DNA of 64,000 bases from assembly GCF_030758615.1 (NCBI RefSeq), contig NZ_CP132381.1, forward strand, positions 2,170,001-2,234,000. The letters run 5' to 3'. The notes beneath the pieces were generated by a model. It was given only the letters and a program-made list of their open reading frames with translations. It made no database searches and was not told the origin of the DNA. The position numbers were made by a program, and so were the translations under genes. This DNA comes from Gilliamella apis. GTDB taxonomy: Bacteria > Pseudomonadota > Gammaproteobacteria > Enterobacterales > Orbaceae. Below are positions 17,009 through 23,306 of this stretch, piece after piece; position 1 is the first letter of the stretch; every line of letters starts with the position of its first letter.

Positions 17009-17833
17009 TTAATGATGTCTAATTACAGGCAATACATTATTCCATTTGTCTATTATATTTTTTGCGTTAATATGCGCTGTTTCTCGCTCAATAATTAATT
17101 TTGCACTATGTAAATTTCGTTTGTACTCGATTGCCATTGAGTGAAACGCACTGACAAAACTAGAATCTAATGCTCGTAATGCAGGTTCTACTAATTCTAT
17201 TTGAGAACGCATTCTATCTGCTACTTTATAAAGCCAAGCTAAGTCGTACCAATCTTCATCAGATAATCCATTTCGAGCATGTACACCACCAAGCCATTGA
17301 ATAGCTTCATCGAATTTGCTAGCAGGCAAATCTTGGTAACGTGGTATCTTAAATTGCTGATAGAATTTAGTGTAAATTGCTTGGTGATGTTCACCTGTTC
17401 GATATGAACGCTCATTGACCGCTTGTTTGATCGCCTGCTGTTGTTCAACTGAAATAGTATTAGGGTATTGTTGAGCAACTTTCGGCATGAAATGATTATA
17501 TAGAACATCGAAGCATTCTAACTGGTATTGTTTTAAAAGTGGTTTAATTTGTGGATTAACTCTGCTTAATTCGATTCCTGCAAGCCAACCATTTAAATAA
17601 CCTAACGGTAAACATAAAACTTCTCTGTTTTTACCGTCTTTTGCAACTACCTTTATCATACAGGCAGTTGAGTTAAGTATCTCATTTCTTTTAATTCTTT
17701 GACGTTGAGCTTCCCAGTCTAAACCTATATTTTCACAAATCGGCTTAATGGCAATATATGGTTTATTTTCGTGGTTGAGTACGATTAAAGATTGATTGTG
17801 AAACTGAATTGTTTCTAGTTTTGTGTTGTTCAT
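17009..17833 (-). CDS. Phage antirepressor (P22_AR_N / ORF6C-like)
   Basis: 274 residues. The N-terminal 120 residues match the P22-antirepressor N-terminal type (IQFHNQSLIVLNHENKPYIAIKPICENIGLDW..QRQRIKRNE, LPLGYLNGWLAGI, ECFDVLYNHF). The middle (about 135-200) looks like an ORF6C-type domain (EQQQAIKQAVNERSYRTG). The C-terminus has HSAKLIIERETAHIN. Such proteins bind the prophage repressor and trigger induction. Its 5' region holds C4-like complementary RNA elements (17884-18034), the known mode of control for P1/P7 Ant. A spacer of the adjacent I-F array appears to derive from a homologue of this gene. Confidence 0.82.
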   Translation of the reverse strand: MNNTKLETIQFHNQSLIVLNHENKPYIAIKPICENIGLDWEAQRQRIKRNEILNSTACMIKVVAKDGKNREVLCLPLGYLNGWLAGIELSRVNPQIKPLLKQYQLECFDVLYNHFMPKVAQQYPNTISVEQQQAIKQAVNERSYRTGEHHQAIYTKFYQQFKIPRYQDLPASKFDEAIQWLGGVHARNGLSDEDWYDLAWLYKVADRMRSQIELVEPALRALDSSFVSAFHSMAIEYKRNLHSAKLIIERETAHINAKNIIDKWNNVLPVIRHH

Positions 17834-17883
17834 TTCTACATCCTTTGAGTTTTATTTTTATATCCCCCATGTTGATTGAGGGC

Positions 17884-18034
17884 GATCGGGTGCTTCAACA
17901 CTGCTCAAAGTCAGCCTGCTTAGTTTCCTTGCGGTTTTGTATTTAGCACGCCACCCGATCATAAAATCTGGACATAAAAATGCCGCTTATCTTTCGGGCG
18001 CGGTTTCCGCTTTGAGATGGTGTGTTGAAGCACC
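17884..18034 (-). ncRNA. C4-like antisense RNA region upstream of the antirepressor
   Basis: On the minus strand a stem GATCGGGTG/CACCCGATC (17952-17960 / 17884-17892) encloses about 60 nt. Two segments inside the leader are complementary to each other over two blocks: GGTGCTTCAACAC (18022-18034) pairs with 17889-17901, and CTCAAAG (18010-18016) pairs with 17904-17910. Paired a/a' and b/b' blocks before an antirepressor are the hallmark of P1/P7 c4 RNA. Family membership is inference; a covariance-model search was not run. Confidence 0.5.
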
Positions 18035-18067
18035 TTTTTAGAATATATATTAATTTAATAAGAAAAG

Positions 18068-18178
18068 TCAACTATTATTAATAGGCGCCAAGAGGTTCGA
18101 AAGCCTACAAAGAAAGGCTGGAGTTATTCCTCTTACGAGTATTGTATTCCTCACCCTCTCGGCATAGATTTTAGGCAT
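18068..18178 (-). CDS. Possible 36-aa leader ORF between C4-like elements
   Basis: ATG at 18178 to TGA, basic peptide (MPKIYAERVRNTILVRG at the start). It sits between the two C4-like elements in the place occupied by icd in the P1 c4-icd-ant operon. No Shine-Dalgarno sequence is visible, so it may only be part of a structured leader. Confidence 0.25.
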   Translation of the reverse strand: MPKIYAERVRNTILVRGITPAFLCRLSNLLAPINNS

Positions 18179-18340
18179 AAAAAAATCACACTGCGGGGTG
18201 AATTCCGTCTTTGTAAGGTTTCGACACCTTGTAGTAAAATATATATCTAATGTAAATTAATGTCAATAATGCAAATAAGACTTAAGATGGTTTTCGAGGT
18301 TATTGTCATCGTGACAACATCTTAGATCGCTCAATGGGCG

Positions 18341-18416
18341 ATCGGGAGCTCAAAACTGCAACGAGTCAGCGGACGTATTCCCATTAAAGGTGTTATATTA
18401 GTTGCACTCCCGATCA
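18341..18416 (-). ncRNA. Second C4-like structured element
   Basis: Nested stems GATCGGGAG (18341-18349) / CTCCCGATC (18408-18416) and TGCAAC (18358-18363) / GTTGCA (18402-18407). The outer GATCGGG/CCCGATC stem, the AGTCAGC word and the flanking ATAAAA..TTGGA sequence are shared with the first element 450 bp away, so the two are diverged copies. It lies just after the stop of the 18461 gene. Confidence 0.45.
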
Positions 18417-18460
18417 TAAAAGTTGGATGCAAAAACCGCTAATATTAAGTTAATTGTTCT

Positions 18461-18934
18461 TTAATTTGAGCATTCTTTTTCTAAGTTTTCGTACGCTTTT
18501 TTATAGCCGGCTAAAGGAAATTTTAAATCTACTGTAGATTTAGATCCAACTCTAATAATGAACTTTTTAGCATCCTGAATTTCTTTATTTAAAAAATCTT
18601 TTTGATTAGTTATTAATACGCCATTTTTTATCTCCCATTCCATCTCTACTGGAGCTTTTTTGTCTGCTCTGAAAATAACCTTAATTAGCCCATCCTCATA
18701 ACCTTTCAGATTATTATCGACGGAGAATGGAGTAATAACGACTAAATCACAACCAACTGTAAAAAAAGCGCTACTTATTGAAGTGCTGTCTGATACATAA
18801 ACTGAAGTCATTGACACTTTTTTTTCATCTGTTATTGGATCAGTGTTGATTCTAACACTCCATTCCTTATACTTAATTTCTTTGGCAAATACAAAAAGTG
18901 GAAATAACAACAAACACAACATAATCTTCTTCAT
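18461..18934 (-). CDS. Secreted moron protein (157 aa)
   Basis: Cleavable signal peptide (MKKIMLCLLLFPLFVFA), then a beta-rich periplasmic protein (WSVRINTDPITDEKKVSM) with two Cys in the mature part (VGCDLVVI and LEKECSN) that could form a disulfide. Driven by moron promoter copy 2. Related in layout to periplasmic proteins that interfere with later infections, but I recognise no family and state no function. Confidence 0.65.
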   Translation of the reverse strand: MKKIMLCLLLFPLFVFAKEIKYKEWSVRINTDPITDEKKVSMTSVYVSDSTSISSAFFTVGCDLVVITPFSVDNNLKGYEDGLIKVIFRADKKAPVEMEWEIKNGVLITNQKDFLNKEIQDAKKFIIRVGSKSTVDLKFPLAGYKKAYENLEKECSN

Positions 18935-18964
18935 ACCATTCCCTTAATCTTTGAGTTTTTTGTA

Positions 18965-18993
18965 ATGGTATGTTATTTAAGGATTCGGAGCAA
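18965..18993 (-). promoter_or_regulatory. Moron promoter cassette, copy 2
   Basis: Same -35 TTGCTC (18988-18993), 17-bp spacer and -10 TACCAT (18965-18970) as copy 1. Confidence 0.7.
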
Positions 18994-19016
18994 TAAAAAA
19001 CCACGCGAAGGTGGTT
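18994..19016 (-). terminator. Terminator of type I-F mini-array 2
   Basis: AACCAC/GTGGTT stem (18999-19004 / 19011-19016) followed by six T on the minus strand, 7 bp after the array. Confidence 0.8.
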
Positions 19017-19023
19017 GGTGTGA

Positions 19024-19111
19024 ATTTTTAGCTACCTACACGGTAGTGAACTAAAGGAAAATGGAGTATTTTTTTATATCAGATTTCTAAACTACCTACA
19101 CGGCAGTGAAC
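19024..19111 (-). CRISPR. Type I-F-like CRISPR mini-array 2 (2 repeats, 1 spacer)
   Basis: 28-nt repeats at 19024-19051 (degenerate, leader-distal) and 19084-19111, enclosing one 32-nt spacer (19052-19083). The intact repeat on the minus strand starts GTTCACTGCCG, identical to the canonical I-F start, so it is closer to the chromosomal I-F type than array 1. Array, leader and terminator have the same layout as array 1, so one is a duplicate of the other with exchanged spacers. It lies 43 bp from the I-E array. Confidence 0.85.
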
Positions 19112-19117
19112 TAGAAC

Positions 19118-19123
19118 ATTATA
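19118..19123 (-). promoter_or_regulatory. -10 box abutting I-F mini-array 2
   Basis: TATAAT on the minus strand 6 bp before the repeat, in the 30-bp sequence shared with array 1. Confidence 0.55.
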
Positions 19124-19154
19124 CACAATAAACTTTGTTCAAAAACCGATTGCA

Positions 19155-19488
19155 TAATTTATCCCTATGTATATAGGGAACAGAAGTTATCAAGCAGCGC
19201 AACTCGGTGTGAGTTCGGTTTATCCCTATGTGTATAGGGAACACTATCTACATCGTAACCCGTTTTGTGCTATGTGCGGTTTATCCCTATGTGTATAGGG
19301 AACACTCACATTTAAATTCGCTATCGTGACCGGTATACGGTTTATCCCTGTATGCACAGGGAACACTCCATCTGTTCTAAAATGCTTTGAGCTTGTTCCG
19401 GTTTATCCCTATATGTATAGGGAACACGGATCAATCTAGAGCTGAAAGAGGAACAGGCTCGGTTTATCCCTATATGTATAGGGAACAC
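19155..19488 (-). CRISPR. Type I-E-like CRISPR array (6 repeats, 5 spacers)
   Basis: 29-nt repeats at 19155-19183 (degenerate), 19216-19244, 19277-19305, 19338-19366, 19399-19427 and 19460-19488; five spacers of exactly 32 nt between them (61-nt period). On the minus strand repeats run GTGTTCCC..GGGATAAACCG, the I-E consensus ends. The stem bases vary with compensation (CCCTATAC..CATAGGG versus CCCTGTGC..ACAGGG), which argues for a selected hairpin. The degenerate repeat is leader-distal. Spacer 19184-19215 matches 15544-15575 (28/32) and spacer 19367-19398 matches 14802-14833 (27/32), both in the tape-measure gene. No cas genes are present. Confidence 0.97.
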
Positions 19489-19492
19489 TCTT

Positions 19493-19498
19493 ATTATA
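19493..19498 (-). promoter_or_regulatory. -10 box abutting the I-E array
   Basis: TATAAT on the minus strand, 4 bp before the leader-proximal repeat, within an AT-rich leader (19489-19544). Confidence 0.55.
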
Positions 19499-19544
19499 AC
19501 CTATTGTTTTATAATTGAAATAATTAGTTAAAAATTTCTACCAA

Positions 19545-19578
19545 TCCCCTTATAACTTTAATTATTGTTACAAGGGGA
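19545..19578 (-). terminator. Hairpin separating the 61-aa gene from the CRISPR leader
   Basis: TCCCCTTATAAC (19545-19556) pairs with GTTACAAGGGGA (19567-19578) with one mismatch. On the minus strand it is followed by an AT-rich run containing ATTTTT about 15 bp on. Likely stops transcription of the 19584 gene before the array. Confidence 0.5.
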
Positions 19579-19583
19579 ATCAT

Positions 19584-19769
19584 TTAAACTTTTTCAGAAT
19601 CTTTTACTAAATGTAATGCGTAGTTAACCAGATCCTGTATTACCCAAAACGCATTAGATTTGTCCTCATCCTCAGCTGTATTGCTCCCAAGAATATAAGC
19701 CAGAGACTTAGCTTGACCCAGATTTTTAACTATCATTTCGTAGTTGTCACCATCAATTACAAATTTCAT
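19584..19769 (-). CDS. Small acidic protein (61 aa) between CRISPR array and antirepressor
   Basis: Acidic protein (NTAEDEDKSNAFWVIQDLVN) with predicted helices and no membrane segment. It lies between the I-E leader and the immI-like module and shares the upstream ATTTCTACATCCT word with the leader of the antirepressor at 17833. No family recognised. Small acidic phage proteins include anti-CRISPRs and antirepressor partners, but nothing here demonstrates either. Confidence 0.5.
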   Translation of the reverse strand: MKFVIDGDNYEMIVKNLGQAKSLAYILGSNTAEDEDKSNAFWVIQDLVNYALHLVKDSEKV

Positions 19770-19837
19770 GCTGCTATCCTCGTTCTGTTCATTTCTACAT
19801 CCTCAATTAGCCCCCAAAAGGGGCTTGTTGTAATTGG

Positions 19838-20605
19838 TTAGTGTGCTGTTAGCATTTGTGAAAGTTTCGCCAAACCTTTAGGTGTAACTAACACTTGTTC
19901 TACTATTTTTTCACTACCATCACTTCTTGAGACTGTAGTAATCTTATGTTCAAGCAATCCTTGTTTAACTTTATCTTGATAGCCTAACCAATGATGGACA
20001 CCTGTTCGTTTGTAGATCCACCCCATAGCATGTAACTCTTGAAAAAACTTTTTAGGCTGAACTTGCAAATGTTTAGCTGTGTCTGTAACACACATACTGC
20101 CCTCCGTTTTAGTCGCTATACGATCAAATGCGGCAACAGTTGGCTTCATTTCTTCGACTTGAGATCCTAATGTTTTATTTTCAAGTGAGAGTCGTTCATT
20201 TTCTTCTTCGGCTTTAATAACCATTAAAGCGAGTTCTTTATTGGTTGGAATTCTTACTTGAGGTTGCTTGTTTGCTTCTTCCAGTTCATAAAGTCTATCA
20301 ATGACCGCTGTTCTGCGCTTGATATCATATCCAGTAATTAATATTTCAGTATATCGTCTAGATATGTGGTATTCCCAAGCATTCGGGTTATTAAAATCGT
20401 ATTGATTACAGCTAACATGTTGATTTGTAAGGTAACTCAGATTTGAGTTACGGACGTAATCAGAATCTTGACCACCAAGCAACGCCACTAAAATAGCTCT
20501 TATATCTCGACAAACATTATCATGTCGTTTATTGGTTAAAGACGCTATTTCACGACTAGACATCGTTAATTGACTTTTGTGTAATACTGATATATCATTT
20601 TTCAT
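19838..20605 (-). CDS. Antirepressor with Rha-like N-terminus and KilAC (ANT) C-terminus, immI-like
   Basis: The N-terminal part (LTMSSREIASLTNKRHDNVCRD; AWEYHISRRYTEILITGYD) is the Rha regulatory type. The C-terminal about 110 residues (MKPTVAAFDRIATKTEGSMC; KKFFQELHAMGWIYKR) are the KilAC/ANT domain of P22-type antirepressors. I start it at the ATG at 20605 because AAGAGGA lies 9 bp upstream; an in-frame ATG at 20692 overlaps the arc-like gene and has no such site. The start region is covered by a predicted antisense RNA. Expected role: inactivate repressor upon induction or superinfection. Confidence 0.85.
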   Translation of the reverse strand: MKNDISVLHKSQLTMSSREIASLTNKRHDNVCRDIRAILVALLGGQDSDYVRNSNLSYLTNQHVSCNQYDFNNPNAWEYHISRRYTEILITGYDIKRRTAVIDRLYELEEANKQPQVRIPTNKELALMVIKAEEENERLSLENKTLGSQVEEMKPTVAAFDRIATKTEGSMCVTDTAKHLQVQPKKFFQELHAMGWIYKRTGVHHWLGYQDKVKQGLLEHKITTVSRSDGSEKIVEQVLVTPKGLAKLSQMLTAH

Positions 20606-20678
20606 AGATTTGATTCCTCTTTGCTGTGGGATTAATGATTGAACCTCAACATTTGCCGATGTTGGGGTTTTTGTTTTT
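20605..20678 (+). ncRNA. Predicted sar-like antisense RNA over the antirepressor start
   Basis: Plus-strand promoter TTGACT (20570-20575), 17 bp, TATCAT (20593-20598) predicts a start near 20605, the antirepressor start codon. An 11-bp stem AACCTCAACAT/ATGTTGGGGTT (20642-20652 / 20659-20669), followed by TTTGTTTTT, ends the transcript in the arc-ant gap. The roughly 72-nt RNA is complementary to the antirepressor ribosome binding site, the same arrangement and size as P22 sar RNA. Confidence 0.65.
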
Positions 20679-20861
20679 CTAGATGTTTGCATTTTTTACC
20701 TCTCTTTGTTTAATTTTCTTTTCTTTATGTTCTGCTAAAGCTTCAACTATCACAAAGTTTAGCGATTGTCGGCTACATTCAGCCTCTTTCTCGTACCATT
20801 CCCTTAAATCATCAGGCATTCTTGTCGGGAACGGTTTAATTTTGCTTACTTCATGAATCAA
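20679..20861 (-). CDS. Arc-like ribbon-helix-helix repressor
   Basis: 60 residues. The core KPFPTRMPDDLREWYEKEA, then SRQSLNFVIVEALAEHK, is the Arc/MetJ-type ribbon-helix-helix: a beta strand with basic and aromatic residues, then two helices. An AGGAGG site lies 8 bp before the ATG. It is co-transcribed with the antirepressor, as arc-ant in P22, and would repress that operon. The paralogous Mnt-like gene is divergent, 121 bp away. Confidence 0.82.
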   Translation of the reverse strand: MIHEVSKIKPFPTRMPDDLREWYEKEAECSRQSLNFVIVEALAEHKEKKIKQREVKNANI

Positions 20862-20910
20862 AATGATCCTCCTTTTTTGTGTTTACATTTATTTTACAAG
20901 CTTATTTTGG

Positions 20911-20954
20911 ATCATAATGATTCAGTTGTCAATACTTCTTATAAAAACTATATT
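20911..20954 (+). promoter_or_regulatory. Promoter of the Mnt-like gene with ribbon-helix-helix operator
   Basis: -35 TTGTCA (20926-20931), 17 bp, -10 TATATT (20949-20954). The palindrome ATCATAATGAT (20911-20921) sits next to the -35 box, and ATGATCC near 20866 repeats a half of it. These fit operator half-sites for the Arc/Mnt-like pair. Confidence 0.55.
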
Positions 20955-20982
20955 ATTGCAATGAGTCAAAAGGAATCACACT

Positions 20983-21384
20983 ATGAACACAATAAAACCT
21001 TTTCCAACAAGATTGCCATCAGATTTGAGAAGTTATTTAGAGGACAAAGCGAATACAAATAAAAGAAGTTTGAATAATGAGTTAGTTGATCGGCTTGAGG
21101 TCACAAAAGTTATTGAAACGATAACCCATTCAGATTTACGTGAAATCATAAATGACATATTAAAACTTGATAGCTATAAAAATGAGCTTGAGTGTACTAG
21201 AAATGAACTTATTAAATTAAAAGATTCATACGATTCATTAAAAAGCGAATTAGCAAAAGCATTTTCTCTTTCTGGTGACACAAACGAAGATATTGTTAGA
21301 ATGAAAATGGAGCGAGCATTGAATCATATAACTTCTGGAGTAGAAGAACTTAGAACCATTTTTCCTCAAAAAAATAACCAATAA
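20983..21384 (+). CDS. Mnt-like ribbon-helix-helix repressor
   Basis: 133 residues. The N-terminus KPFPTRLPSDLRSYLEDKA, then KRSLNNELVDRLE, is the same ribbon-helix-helix core as the Arc-like protein. A long predicted coiled coil follows (about 65-115), as expected for Mnt-type tetramerisation, here longer than P22 Mnt (82 aa). Divergent from arc-ant, so gene order mnt / arc-ant matches P22 immI. Ends at a bidirectional terminator. Confidence 0.8.
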   Translation: MNTIKPFPTRLPSDLRSYLEDKANTNKRSLNNELVDRLEVTKVIETITHSDLREIINDILKLDSYKNELECTRNELIKLKDSYDSLKSELAKAFSLSGDTNEDIVRMKMERALNHITSGVEELRTIFPQKNNQ

Positions 21385-21404
21385 AAAACCCTCTAAGAGG
21401 GTTT
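21383..21404. terminator. Bidirectional terminator
   Basis: AAACCCTCT/AGAGGGTTT stem (21386-21394 / 21396-21404) with A-run before and T-rich end, serving the Mnt-like gene and the convergent lipoprotein gene. Confidence 0.8.
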
Positions 21405-21435
21405 AAACTGATTTTATAGTCGATAGAAAATTATC

Positions 21436-21867
21436 TTATTCTTTAATTCGCTCACAAACTAATTTATCTTTTGTTTTACTGGTTGGTTTATTGTTTTTAT
21501 CGATGGTTGCAGTTACATCAGTCATTCTAAAACTATCGTTAGATAGATATTCAATCTTTTGCGATATTTGTCTGTCATCTACCGTATACTCAGTTTTTTT
21601 GTAAATATCTTCCAGATTAAAAGGAAATAAATGATCTACATGTTCAGATAAACCCCAAAAAAGCTGCCCATCCTTTTTGATAAAGATGTATTTATATTCA
21701 CCAATTTCAGGATCACCAAAATCTTGTAACTTACCATTCTTTGATTCTGCTTCTTGTGTGCTAAGTTTACAATTCCATTCACCAAGCAACATCTCCTCAG
21801 TTATTTTTTTTTCTTCACAACCAAATAATGTTAATCCAATTAAACTTATTAACAATAAATTTTTCAT
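21436..21867 (-). CDS. Moron-encoded lipoprotein, copy 2
   Basis: 143-residue paralogue of the lipoprotein at 16203: signal peptide with lipobox TLFGC, then ITEEMLLGEWNC and nearly the same sequence to the shared C-terminus DKLVCERIKE. Differences cluster in the middle (NLSSSKDNLMPF versus GLSEHVDHLFPF), which could mark a variable binding surface. It follows the membrane-anchored gene at 21901 with a 33-bp gap and probably shares its promoter. Confidence 0.72.
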   Translation of the reverse strand: MKNLLLISLIGLTLFGCEEKKITEEMLLGEWNCKLSTQEAESKNGKLQDFGDPEIGEYKYIFIKKDGQLFWGLSEHVDHLFPFNLEDIYKKTEYTVDDRQISQKIEYLSNDSFRMTDVTATIDKNNKPTSKTKDKLVCERIKE

Positions 21868-21900
21868 ATCACGTCCTATTCTTAGTTGCTTTAAAAACTG

Positions 21901-22476
21901 TTATTCATTTATGATTCTAAGTTTATTGTTTAATAAATAATCTATTTTATCCCAAAAATTAGATTTATTTAGCTCTTTGTGCTTAATGGTTTCTGGGAAC
22001 ATTAACAATAAATCCGTCCCCGAATATCTTTCTACGTTAAATGTAATAGCTTCTAGCTTTGGTAAGTAAAAACCATAATTATCAGCATGGATTACGCTAA
22101 ATTCACACAGTACAAGAGATTCAGGATTTATGTTAAATATTTTTTGGTCATCATAATCCAGTAGTACGTTATAATTATATAGACTTAAAAGTTTTTTATT
22201 GTAATCTTGTTCATACAATCCAAATTTCTTCTTAGAAATATATTTTTTCAGTTCATCATCATTAGCTTTTTTAATTATGACCGTTATTTTTTTAGGAGAA
22301 TAAAATGACTCTGAATTAATGCTTTTTTTTATTATTGATGAACAATATTCTGCGGACTTGTAATATAGCAAATCATCATCGTGAACATATCTAGTAATAT
22401 GATTAAAAATGATAATGCATCCTATGGCTGCTAGTATCACAATTAAAGCGACACACCTCAAAATAAACTTTTTCAT
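21901..22476 (-). CDS. Membrane-anchored hypothetical moron protein (191 aa)
   Basis: One N-terminal membrane segment (about residues 5-26, ILRCVALIVILAAIGCIIIF), then a lysine-, asparagine- and tyrosine-rich periplasmic domain. Driven by moron promoter copy 3 and followed by lipoprotein copy 2. No recognised family. Likely part of a two-gene conversion unit. Confidence 0.6.
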   Translation of the reverse strand: MKKFILRCVALIVILAAIGCIIIFNHITRYVHDDDLLYYKSAEYCSSIIKKSINSESFYSPKKITVIIKKANDDELKKYISKKKFGLYEQDYNKKLLSLYNYNVLLDYDDQKIFNINPESLVLCEFSVIHADNYGFYLPKLEAITFNVERYSGTDLLLMFPETIKHKELNKSNFWDKIDYLLNNKLRIINE

Positions 22477-22497
22477 ACCATCTCCTTTTTTTGGGTA

Positions 22498-22526
22498 ATG
22501 GTATGTTATTTAAGGGTTCGGAGCAA
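22498..22526 (-). promoter_or_regulatory. Moron promoter cassette, copy 3
   Basis: -35 TTGCTC (22521-22526), 17 bp, -10 TACCAT (22498-22503) on the minus strand, same flanks as copies 1 and 2. Confidence 0.7.
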
Positions 22527-22550
22527 TAAAAAACCACCCGCAGGTGGTTT
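22527..22550 (-). terminator. Terminator after the Septu-like pair
   Basis: AAACCACC/GGTGGTTT stem (22531-22538 / 22543-22550) followed by a T run on the minus strand. Confidence 0.8.
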
Positions 22551-22577
22551 AATTGAATTTGGTTGGTTAACGATAAG

Positions 22578-23303
22578 TTATCTAGAGTCTAGGGCTATTT
22601 TTTTGCAGGTTTCATACATTTCATTAAGATCATCATCCCATAAGTCATTATCGATTAAAACTTGTTTGATTATTTTTGTATCTTTGTTATTAAGCAAAGT
22701 AAAAGCGAGAAAAGCAGAAAAAGCTTTATCTGGTTGGCAAAGCTGTAATGTTGTACTTATACCATTTCTAACTAATATAATATCATCTATGTTACGAGCT
22801 AATTTAATCATATCTCGGTTTATATTTTTACATACATTAAATATGGCTAAAACCAATCTTTCATCATTTAAATCTAAACAGTCTATAGTTTTTTGACCTT
22901 TAGAATCCTCACCGCCTTTAGCGTACAAATAATAATTTTCTATAGATAAATATAGTTTAGGATCTTCTTCATAAGGGTTAATAATTGGAGTAGCAACAAC
23001 ATCTAAATTTCTTTTTTTCTTGTTACATCTTTCGCATGATGGTAATAAATTGTTCCAATCTACAACATTGTCTGGATATAAGCTTTTGCATTTAAAATGC
23101 TCAACTTCCATGTATGAATCTTCAATCTGTAATTGGCATTCACAATAAGCGCATTTAAAGTTACTACTTTTTAACAAATACTCTATTATTTCAGTATGTT
23201 TCCATACGGTAGATTTTTGGTTTAATTTAAACTTTTCAGTTAATTCTTTAACTTTTTCCTCCTTTAAATAAGGAGGTTTATCCCCTTTCTCTAGCTTAAT
23301 CAT
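22578..23303 (-). CDS. ptuB: HNH endonuclease, PtuB-like (Septu)
   Basis: 241 residues. Near residues 55-100 it has a zinc-stabilised HNH core: CAYCECQL, then MEVEHFKCKS, then NLLPSCERCNKKK, i.e. two CxxC pairs with the catalytic His in EVEHF. PtuB of Septu systems is an HNH nuclease of this size and is always encoded beside the PtuA ATPase. Here it starts 3 bp after the ATPase stop codon in the same direction. Expected role: cleave nucleic acid when the ATPase senses infection. The gene symbol is by architecture only. Confidence 0.7.
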   Translation of the reverse strand: MIKLEKGDKPPYLKEEKVKELTEKFKLNQKSTVWKHTEIIEYLLKSSNFKCAYCECQLQIEDSYMEVEHFKCKSLYPDNVVDWNNLLPSCERCNKKKRNLDVVATPIINPYEEDPKLYLSIENYYLYAKGGEDSKGQKTIDCLDLNDERLVLAIFNVCKNINRDMIKLARNIDDIILVRNGISTTLQLCQPDKAFSAFLAFTLLNNKDTKIIKQVLIDNDLWDDDLNEMYETCKKIALDSR

Positions 23304-23306
23304 GGA

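Noticed and set aside
19052..19083. Similarity of the single I-F spacer of array 2 to the DUF3560-like gene (FEKDGFFYY)
   Set aside because: Peptide similarity is short and codon-level identity is poor.
19428..19459. Possible match of I-E spacer 19428-19459 to about 36150-36180 or to the terminase gene
   Set aside because: Only 9-11 consecutive bases agree, with mismatches at the PAM-proximal end; within chance for AT-rich DNA.
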